Assembly (NCBI RefSeq): GCF_001680005.1
Contig: NC_033564.1
Location: forward strand, 2,232,001 to 2,296,000
Reading direction: 5' to 3'
Length of the DNA stretch: 64,000 nt
From: Plasmodium coatneyi
Lineage: Eukaryota > Apicomplexa > Aconoidasida > Haemosporida > Plasmodiidae
Below, in pieces: positions 34,701-44,521 of this stretch. The notes beneath the pieces were generated by a model that did not search any database, was not told the origin of the DNA, and worked only from the letters and a program-made list of their open reading frames with translations. The translations under genes and the position numbers were made by a program. Position 1 is the stretch's first letter; each line of letters starts with the position of its first letter.

Positions 34701-37118
34701 TTTCTTCCTTTCCCTTTTTCCTTATCTCCTTCCCTTTATTCCTTTCTCAATTTCTCTCTTTTTCTTTCTTTTTTTCTTTTTTTATATCCTCCCTTCAGGA
34801 GGATAATGGAATACACCCCATCAACCACACCCTTCCATTAGATTTTTCTGCCTCCCCAATTCCTTCCTCCTGTTGTCCCGTTTCTTTCCCCTTGTCCGGT
34901 TAGACCTGGTTCACCGGTTGTCCCCATCGTAGGGTTGGATACGGGATGTCCCATTCCTTCTTGTCCGGTCAGATCCCTTGTCCAGGTACTTTCCCCCCTT
35001 GTCCAGGTTCTTTCCCCCCTTGTCCAGGTTCTTTCCCCCCTTGTCCAGTTTCCTTTCCCCATTGTCCGGTTTGTTCCCTTTATCCAGCTTAACCTCGGGT
35101 CTCCGGTTAACCCCGTTGTTCAGTTCCTCCCCCTTGTCCAGTTGGACCCCTTAATCGGTTGGACCCCTTAATCGGTTGGACCCCTTAATCGGTTGGACCC
35201 CTTAATCGGTTGGACCCCTTAATCGGTTGGACCCTTTCTCGGGTTCCTTTCCCCTTGTCCGGTTCGACACGGGTGGTCCCATTAACCCATTTGCGCGTTG
35301 GCCTGTCTGCGAAGAGCTTTTCCGCTTTAAATCACTTTACTCCTTTAAACACCAGGCCATATTGTAATACCCTAAACTCTGAACCCTAAAGCCTAAAGCC
35401 TAAAGCCTAAACCCCAAACCCTGAACATAGAACCCAAAAACCTAAACCTTGAAGCCTAAAGCCTAAACCCTAAATCCTAAACCCTAAACCCTAAACCCAA
35501 ACCCTGAATTCTGAACTCTTAACCCTGATCCCTGAACTCTAAAAACTGAACCCCGAAACCGTAAAGCCTGAACCCTAAACACTGAACACTAAATCCTAAA
35601 CCCTGAACACTAAACCTAAATCCTCCGCAAACCCTGAATGCGAAATCCCACATTCAACCTAAATGTTAAATCCTACACACAGACATCCTAAAATGCGAAA
35701 TCCTACATACACCCTAAAATGCGAAATCCTACACATACACCCCTAAAATGCGAAATCCTACACATACACACCCTAAAATACGAAATCCTACATACACACC
35801 CCTTAAATGCGAAATCCTACATACACCCTAAAATGCGAAATCCTACACATACACCCCTAAAATGCGAAATCCTACACACACACCCTAAAATACGAAATCC
35901 TACATACACACCCCTTAAATGCGAAACCTTACACACACACCCAGTGATTCATTCACTCCTTCCTTCCTCCTTCCTAAGACCACCTTCCTTTTTTCCATCT
36001 TTTGCTCCTTTTCTTTTTTTTTTTTTTTTTTTTTGTTCTTTTCTTCTAAAAATATTTGTTCTTCTTTTTTTTGTATTATACTTTTAGTAATATTTTTGAT
36101 AATATTACCTACCTGCTTTACTTGCTGCTAGTGCCGCTTTCTTCTGCTGGTCCTCCTTAACCTTCTGCTGAACCACATTCCCTAGGTCTGTATCGTCGTT
36201 TAACTCATCATTCTTTACTTTCCCTATTAGTTCTTTTGCGCTACTTTCCGTTAGAAATTCTTCATTTTCAACTACTTCTTTTATTTCTTGCATTTCCTTC
36301 TGCCCATATCCAGTTATCTCCTTCATTTTACTTTTTTCCCCATTCACTCCACTTCCGGGAATTATTTTATTACTATTCCCTTGGCATACTTTATCTTCCC
36401 AATCCTTAACAGTGCTGTAACCACTTAAATTTTTTTTATTTTCGTCCACCCACCCTTTTACTAAGGTACCTAATAATTGTGCACCGATTCTTATTTGACT
36501 AAAATCGTGATGACCACATTTTCTATCTTCCCCCTGTTTAAAAAACGCTAACAATATTGCATCCACTGCCTGCGCTGTATATTCCAACATCATTTTCAAT
36601 AAACAATGATTGCCAAACATAGCCCAAATTACTACATTTCCTGCAATACACCGAAACATGAGTTCCATATCTTCTCCTTCACTTGTTCCCATCCCCATTT
36701 GTTGCTTCTCACCATTCTGATTTCGACCATTCATCCAAAGGATTAACTTACTTAACATTTTACATAATGTTGGATCCCATTGTTTCTCCTGAAATCCTTC
36801 CACCGTACTTCTTGCGGTCTCCTTACTACACCAGGCCTGCAGAGTACTATCTTCAACTTCCAAGTAACCAGGAATTGCTTTCAACATTTGTTTTAAATTG
36901 GTCCATAATTGATCCTGCAATGATATGGAGGAAGTGGGAGTGGGTACTTATTTATATTAGTGCAACTCCGCGTACTCCACTGTCCTACATTTGTGCACTA
37001 CATACTTCCTTAAATATATTCATGCGGTTCATTCTTCCCTTACACCAGCAGCTTCAGGCCCATGTTTCTGCATCTGCTTCAACTGGAAATTGAGAAAATC
37101 CCTTATGCTAGGTGCCAT
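28594..37118 (-). CDS. SICAvar: SICAvar-type variant surface antigen, complete, 11 exons
   Basis: Minus-strand exons: 37118-37044, 36914-36113, 34588-34491, 34333-33659, 33478-32834, 32681-32031, 31873-31030, 30855-30805, 30665-30618, 30178-29736 and 29094-28594. Every junction is GT..AG, every phase closes, and the total is 1610 aa, so I consider it intact. SICA proteins are exported to the infected red-cell surface and vary antigenically. Exon 1 is a 25-aa leader exon; exon 2 is the SICA-alpha-type domain. Exon 3 is a short cysteine piece. Exons 4-7 each repeat a cysteine-rich module (AC..I..GL.HIY, C..LN.YAD.L, C..C, LC..AQCV...W). Exons 8-9 are tiny and Pro/Gln-rich. Exon 10 has a Gly/Pro-rich stalk and one membrane helix (IPVFIGISAMCYLL). 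Exon 11 is the cytoplasmic tail with RTIIDIHLEVLDE and FFEILVQEFMGSEF. There is no signal peptide, as is usual for the family. Exon 1's exact donor (37044) is the least certain boundary. Confidence 0.93.
29188..29430. repeat. GCGAAATCCTACACA tandem repeat in SICAvar intron 10
   Basis: About eight to nine degenerate units of 25-30 bp share AAATGCGAAATCCTACACA followed by a C-rich spacer. The same unit occurs in intron 2 of the same gene (35635-35945). Confidence 0.85.
29455..29700. repeat. CTTTC-rich minisatellite and (CCTTT)n microsatellite
   Basis: Four to five near-identical units of roughly 37 bp (a T run, then CTTTCCTTCTTTCCTT) pass into about 18 or more copies of CCTTT from 29590 to 29672. 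The whole array lies in SICAvar intron 10, just downstream of the transmembrane exon on the gene strand, and is purine-rich on that strand. Confidence 0.85.
30290..30560. repeat. Degenerate CCTAATTTTTTAC repeat in SICAvar intron 9
   Basis: Roughly eight to ten loose copies of (C)CTAATTTTTTAC(G/T) fill intron 9 between the transmembrane exon and the 48-bp linker exon. No coding signal is seen. Confidence 0.6.
34979..35062. repeat. About 21-bp tandem repeat in SICAvar intron 2
   Basis: Four units of TTGTCCAGGTTCTTTCCCCCC start at 34979, 34999, 35020 and 35041, the last one degenerate. Flanking sequence from 34870 to 35280 contains looser relatives built on TTGTCCGGTT. Confidence 0.85.
35151..35235. 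repeat. 17-bp tandem repeat in SICAvar intron 2
   Basis: Five consecutive units of TTAATCGGTTGGACCCC start at 35151, 35168, 35185, 35202 and 35219. They are essentially identical, so the array is probably young. Confidence 0.9.
35365..35640. repeat. Interstitial telomere-like repeats in SICAvar intron 2
   Basis: The stretch is dense in CCCTAAA and CCCTGAA and close variants (CCTAAAG, CCCTAAAC), the complement of the Plasmodium telomere unit GGGTT(T/C)A. Some runs are perfect, for example near 35479-35504, but most are degenerate. Intrachromosomal telomere-like repeats are known from P. knowlesi. Here they lie inside an intron, between the first two SICAvar exons and the rest of the gene. Confidence 0.9.
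35641..35945. repeat. GCGAAATCCTACACA tandem repeat in SICAvar intron 2
   Basis: About ten units of 27-31 bp with the core AAATGCGAAATCCTACACATACA and a C-rich join. The array abuts the telomere-like repeats on one side and, like its intron-10 relative, passes into TTCATTCAC and then a pyrimidine run on the other. Confidence 0.9.
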
Positions 37119-37375
37119 GATTATATACTTATTGTTATAATTTAAGCCTTAAATACTTTTCCAACGTTCACTATTACATGTACACCTATTCTTTGCAAGG
37201 TGAATATTATAATTCACCATATCAACAACATTACACAAATGCATCCTTGTACGAATCTATTCTTCTGTCTTTCCATTTCCTTCTTGCAATCGTCCTTTAT
37301 TCACATTCTTCCTCTTTTTCCCCTTTTATGGTTTTCTTTATTCCCCGTTTTTCTTCCCCCTTTTCTTTCTTTCCT

Positions 37376-38610
37376 TCCGTACACTTTTTCAACTTTTTCC
37401 TTAAGTAAGGAATTATTCATGAGAAATAATCTAAAAAAAAAAACAATCTTTTCTTCCATCCCTTCCTATCCTTCCTACTCTCATATACCTCCTTTGCAAG
37501 TTTTTAAAAAAAAAAAAGAGAAGAAAGAATTATTCACCTCACCTCTTCCTTCTGTTTTTTTCTTTAAGAAAAAACAATATCCCTCCTTCCCGTATACATT
37601 ACACTCTTCCTAAAGAACAACAAGAGGAAGGAGGAAGAATTAACAAAACTCCCACTTTCCTTTTTTTTTTTCTTCTAAATCTTCTTTCCTCTTTTTTTAA
37701 TTGCCCCTTTCTTAAATTTTTCCTTCCCTCCCTTTTTATTTTTGTAATTTCCTTAGACTTTTCAAGGAAGCAGAAATAAAAAAACTGGAAAAAAAGGAAT
37801 CCCATTATAACCATCCTTTTTCATCCATATATGTATACTATGTGCATAACATACTCGGCACCCTTGCTTTTAACAATACGTTTTTTTTTTTTTGTTCTTT
37901 TTTTGTTCTTTTTGTTCTTGTTTTTTCATTTCTTTCTTTATGGAAAAAGGAAAACAGAAAAATTCTGCGCATGCAACCTTCCTTATTCTCCCCTTTTCCT
38001 GTACACCTCTTTCGTTCTGAAAGAAAGAAAAAGAAGAAGAGAGAAGAATTGAGGGAAACAACCTTCCTTTTGTTCTTTCCTTCCTTACATACACTTGTAT
38101 TTTAATTAAAAGAAGAGGGAGAAGTGAGCAAACTTATCCCTCCTTCATTTATACACTACACTCTTCTGAAGGAAGAGAGAAGCAAACTTCCTTATCCTTC
38201 CCCCTTCTTTTCTTTACATACACTGCACTTTTTTTAAGAGAAAGGAGGTAGGAATTACCTACCTCTCCTTTTTTCTTTTTTAGCCCTCCTTTTTTTCTTC
38301 TTTCTTCTTAAAGAAGGAGCAGCCTTCCTCCTCCTTTTCATGCATTGCATTCTTCTAAAAAAAGAAAAACTCAATAACCTTTCCCTGTCCTTTTTGCTTT
38401 CCTCACATACATTACATTCCTTTTAAAGAAAAGTAGAAAAAGGGAGGAATTACGCATCTCTCCTTTTTGTTTTTCTTCTAAATCTTCTTTCCTCTTTTCT
38501 TAATTTCCCCTTTCTTTATTTTCTCTTTAAAGAAAAAGAAAACCTTTCCTTTTTATGTACTTTTCGCATTCTTCTAAGAAAAAAAGGAAAAGAAGGAAAG
38601 GAAGGAGTTA
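37376..38610. repeat. Degenerate modular repeat upstream of SICAvar
   Basis: A motif close to CATACATTACATTCTTCTAAAGAA recurs about seven to nine times (for example near 37593, 38146, 38216, 38339, 38404 and 38555). Each copy is followed by a purine-rich tract and then a pyrimidine-rich tract. The centre TTCTTCTAAAGAA is an imperfect palindrome. The array lies directly 5' of the SICAvar start codon, so it covers the promoter and leader region. There is no coding signal. Confidence 0.65.
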
Positions 38611-38849
38611 CCAATTTTCCTTCTTTTTTTTTTTTTTTTTTTTAACTTTTTATGAAATTCCAAATTGTAGGAAGAGTATAGATAGAATGTAGTTGTATGT
38701 AAGGAAAGAAAGGGTTTTTTTTTTTTTTTTTTGAGAAGAAAGAAGAAAAAAAAAAGGGCTAGAAGAACTTCATACTTTTTGCATTAATTAAGAAAGAAAA
38801 AAGAAAGGGAAGAAGGAGCAAAAAAGAGGAAGAAAAGAAATTAAAGGAA

Positions 38850-40357
38850 GAGAATTGCCGACGAGGAAAAGCATAGAACAGTCATCAGATAGGGATCCTA
38901 ACGAAGAGGACATAAAAATGTTAAAGCACTCCTTTCCCATTCTTGACACCTCCGGAAAGACAGACTGAGAGAGAAATAAAAGCTACCTCCGCATGATGAA
39001 CAAGTATAACTTATTCCTTGGAAACAGTGAGAAACCCTGTTTTATAATGCAAAAAGGTGATCATATGATAGTGAGAAAGAATAACCCTGCCGGTGACTTT
39101 AATCCGCGTAGTAGCAGCACCATCAAGAGGGACATCTATAGTGACAGCACTGATGATTTCGATGACGATTCCAACGATGATGGTGAAAAAAATAACAAGT
39201 TCTTCTTTAAAGAGGAATAACGTACGTGGAGAGATTATGGATGGGGTTCAGGCTCCTACATTGGGAGGATTCCCCCCGAGAATGAAATAAAAAGGGGTGA
39301 AAGGGGAAGTGCAAACAGTGGGGGTGAAAATAGACCTAGCCCAGACGGAAACCTGACGATCACTTTGAGTACCCACCAAAGTAGCAGCCCTAATGGTACC
39401 CCCTGTCAATACCCAAGTGTAGAAGGCAGTGACGCCTCGCATGACACCGAGAACACACCTGACATGCACACAAAAGAAGAGAAAAAAAAAGGAATGTAGC
39501 CGTATTGTCATGTCATATGATGTGAAACGAAATTCTAGCACCGACAGTACTCACTTAGGGGAAAGGTCCCAGATAAATGAATCCCATAAGCAGGTCGTAA
39601 ATGCCAACCTCAGTACCAAAGGGGAGGAACAAAAAGGATAGTAATACTGAAACAAAGAAACTGCACAAGTTATGGTGTGACACAGAAACAACTGACTCGA
39701 TCGAGAAGGAAGCCATTCTCACTTTTGTGCATAGCAGTAGTGTAGAAAATGAAAGTAATAAAAAACGTGTTGTAATCATCCACCCAGAAGACCGTATGCG
39801 CCAAGTGGATCAGGTAAATCCGTTCAAAACTCCCGCTGCGGCACGTAAAAAGCATTTTCAACCTGACCCCTTCAAGGTTGTCAAAATAGAGGAAAAGGGC
39901 TCCCTTGATGTGCAAACGGTGCTGCGAAGACTTGAGGGAGATGCGAAAAGTCCCGATCTGGATAGCCAACTTTCCACTGACAGCATCAACTAAGTGGACC
40001 CTTTCAACAAGAAGCATTTTATTTTTCTTGACTTTGACCCGATAAAGGAGCAATACGTAGAAATTAAAAAAACACTCCAGATGTACAAAAAAGAACGGGA
40101 ATTAACGGAGGACCAGGATGACAAAAATGTAGAACGACTAAAATGGGGAAGACAATTTGGAAAAAAAAAATGTGAAGGAAAAATTAAAAGATAAAAAAGG
40201 AAAACAAAGTTGTCATCAAAATGACGAGAATGATAATATTAAAAAAAATTTTAATCCCTTGAAAGAGAAGATGCGTCGGGGAAAAATAAGAATAATGAGT
40301 TACGCCTTTGTGCGCAATTTGTGTTACATCTCAGTTAGGGGGGATTCTTCATTGTAG
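38850..40357 (+). pseudogene. Decayed gene of unknown function
   Basis: A protein-like sequence of about 480 codons can be followed on the plus strand, but only by crossing in-frame stops at 38966-38968, 39218-39220 and 39991-39993 and changing frame at least three times. The frame changes lie near A-rich runs at about 39481-39490, 39627-39632 and 40161-40170. The pieces are hydrophilic and Asp/Ser/Lys-rich with one conserved-looking segment (KKHFIFLDFDPIKEQYVEI). There is no recognisable domain, signal peptide or membrane helix. The 5' end is unclear. Several stops besides the frameshifts argue against simple sequencing error. It lies between the antigen gene and RAB6, so it may be a core gene lost when the island formed. 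Confidence 0.75.
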
Positions 40358-41283
40358 TTATATTTGTGACTCTTCTTAGCGTCCTCCCAGCTGAGAACGA
40401 CCTCACAAGGTTATAAAAGTGGCCCCCCTTCAGTTATAATCGCGTGGGTATGCCTCTGCAGGGGTACACTCGTACACACATACGTACATAGGGACCTGCA
40501 CTTTTTCCAACTGAGTGAACTCTTTTTGGGTGCACAACCGAATAAGACGCTCGAAATGAAGCAGAAGTACCATGTACGTCCTCTTCACACCAGTTACGAA
40601 GCGTGGCGAACACATTTTGAAAATTAATTTAAAAAAAAAAAAAAAAAAAACGTAAAGAGAAGCACGAAGTAGCAACCCCCCATCCTTGTAGGAATCATCT
40701 AGATTGAGAAAAGCACAGGTGGTTCCACAGAAACGATGGAAATGATTGGGCGGGTAAGCAAACTTATTTAACAGGTTAACAGTGCGCGATGATCATATGC
40801 ACCTCACTTCGTGTGTCCGTGTGTGTATCCACCCTTAGCGATCATTCTGCGGGCCATTCGATCACAACTCGGAGGCAGGTCAAAAGGGAATGACACATTA
40901 AAATAGGAACGTGTGGGTAAAAAAAAATAAAAAACTGAAACATTTGAAATTAAAATCAAGCTACTTTAGTTCTTGTCACTAATAAATGTAAGTACACGCA
41001 CGAGTATGCATGCACGAATGCATGGGTGGATGTGTATGTACACACGCAGATGGTATATATGGGGGGAATTTTTAATATTTTTTTTAAAACGCTTAATATT
41101 CCTAATTATAAAAAAATTATTAAAAATTCGATAAAAAATAAAATTCTGGGATTATAAAAAAAGAATTAACAATATTAAAAAAAAAAAAAAAAAAGGGAGA
41201 GGGGTAGGGGGGGAAATATTATAACATATTGGCATGTGTCACTTGGACTCATAACAGCGCGTGGTTAGCCGCGTGATGACGCT
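40358..41283. other. Intergenic; 3' flanks of pseudogene and RAB6
   Basis: It contains A runs (40630-40651, 41177-41194) and AT-rich tails typical of a Plasmodium 3' untranslated region for RAB6. No gene was found. Confidence 0.6.
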
Positions 41284-42675
<1,392 letters not shown>

Positions 42676-44521
42676 TATTAAAAGGCAAAATTCTATAATT
42701 CACGAATTATTCGTTTCTATAACTTTGAAAAGGAATTGTAACTGCAAACAGAAACTCGTTAATCCATAATATTCCCCCTGTTGCTTCTTAAATACTGTTT
42801 TTCTCTGGTAAAAAAAAAAAAAAAAAAATACTGCTACTTTTTCTTCGCTTTTATGCTTGTAAATGTGACATGTAATGTTTACATTATGCTGTTTGCACAT
42901 ACTTGTTTGCAAACAAGTGCTTTTTTGTTTTTTTTTTTAAAAGTAAAAATGTTAACAGAGTCCAACTTAAAGCCGTGGAAAAAAAGCGTTAACGTGCATG
43001 TAAATTCCGTGAACAAAAAAAAGTATGCAAATACAGAGGTATGCGGAAATATGCAAAGTGTGGTAATGCAAATTGTTTAATTCCTTAGGTGCTCAACAGT
43101 TCATGAGTTCATCAGTTTACCATTTCGCTCGTTCAACCGTTTAACACTTTAGCCGTTTAACATTCAGTTGCCCCGCACGTATTTTACACCGCAATTTTTC
43201 CGTATATTGTGGTGACCAAAAATGGCAGAATTTATGTGCACGTAAAACATTTCGCATGAAATGAAACTCCCCAAAGCGAATTTAAAAGATTTGTACATTT
43301 TGTGACAACCCTCTGTTTGTGTTGGCGCAAATGGAAGAAAAAAGGCGAGCGTTTTGTATAAACAAAAATAGTGTAAAATGTGAATACCTATTTGTACAAT
43401 TAAAAAAATATGGGTTAAAAAAAAAAAAAGTATATACATTTTTTATTCATGGGTGAATGGCAATACGATGAAAATTCTCCATTTAAAACCCCGTGTTCTT
43501 CGTTCGTCCGTCCGTCCGTCTTCGTTCATCGTTCTGCGTGGCTGTTTATGTTTTAATTTGAAAGGAAAACTCGTTAGGGCTGTGAGGCTCATAAATGGTA
43601 AGAAACAAATACAACGAAGTTGTAGTATTTCCACTAAAATGGTTTGATGCCCGTCCTGAGGTGTACAAGTTTGTGCCGTTCGGGTTTTCCTTTCTTTGTG
43701 TTACAATTTTGGGACCCTTTTTTCTGTTTATATACGTGTAAGGCGATTTATGGAGGCACACATTTTGCGTTGTCCGTTTGGTTCCCATGTGACGAGGAGC
43801 AGAATGAAATGTACGTAAAAGGGATGTTGGGGGAAGGGGTATAAATAGGGTGCATTTTTCTATCCGCCATTTTGAGCCCATTAAAAGGAGAAAAAATATT
43901 TCATAAAGCACTCGTCAGGAAGAAGCAGCAGTCATAAAATAAAAAATAAAAAAATCTTCCGCCACAGATAACTGAGGTAGAAGATCAACTAGGAAAACAC
44001 TAAATCAAATGCATGGTAGTAGAACCGTTCCACCTCTGGGTGGTAAATTAACACGTGGAAAACGAGCAGCAAAAAATAAAATAAATAATTAATTAACTGT
44101 GTGGAGCTTCAACCGCGGTGCATATCAAAAGCATAGAGAAACGTTGATGTGCTAGGACGAACGAGGGAAGGAAAGAGAAAAGCCGGAGCTTGCAAAGAAG
44201 TACAATTGTTTAGTAAAGAGGGATTAAAAAGAGGAGGTCAACCTTTTCAGCACATGTCAGTTACACAGTGCTCTCAATTTGTATGGAGAAAAGATTTTTT
44301 TTTCTTTTTTCACGACATATTTTTGCAAAGTAAGCGCTACACGCATATGAAAAGGATGTCTATTTGAGCCGTCTGATCGGAGAATATTCTCCGGAGTGGT
44401 AACACACATGGCGTTGGATAGACTTTTCCGATGATGATGATGACGATGTTAATTTTTGAAATGTTTGTCTTGAATTAGCTAGATATCTCCACTTTGTAAA
44501 TGACCCGCAGTTCAGTTTACT
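42676..44521. other. Intergenic; RAB6 promoter region, no gene seen
   Basis: It holds the RAB6 5' flank and the 3' flank of the next minus-strand gene. There is an A run at 42811-42828 and (CCGT)n-like sequence at 43502-43518. Frames of 60-120 codons show no domain. Confidence 0.5.

Noticed and set aside
35365..35945. A true chromosome end or assembly chimera at the telomere-like repeats
   Set aside because: The repeats are degenerate, lie within an intron whose flanking exons join in phase (GGC split codon), and core genes continue on both sides. A chimera would not be expected to keep the exon phase.
35641..35945. CRISPR array
   Set aside because: The units are degenerate with no unique spacers of constant length, and this is a eukaryotic nuclear genome.
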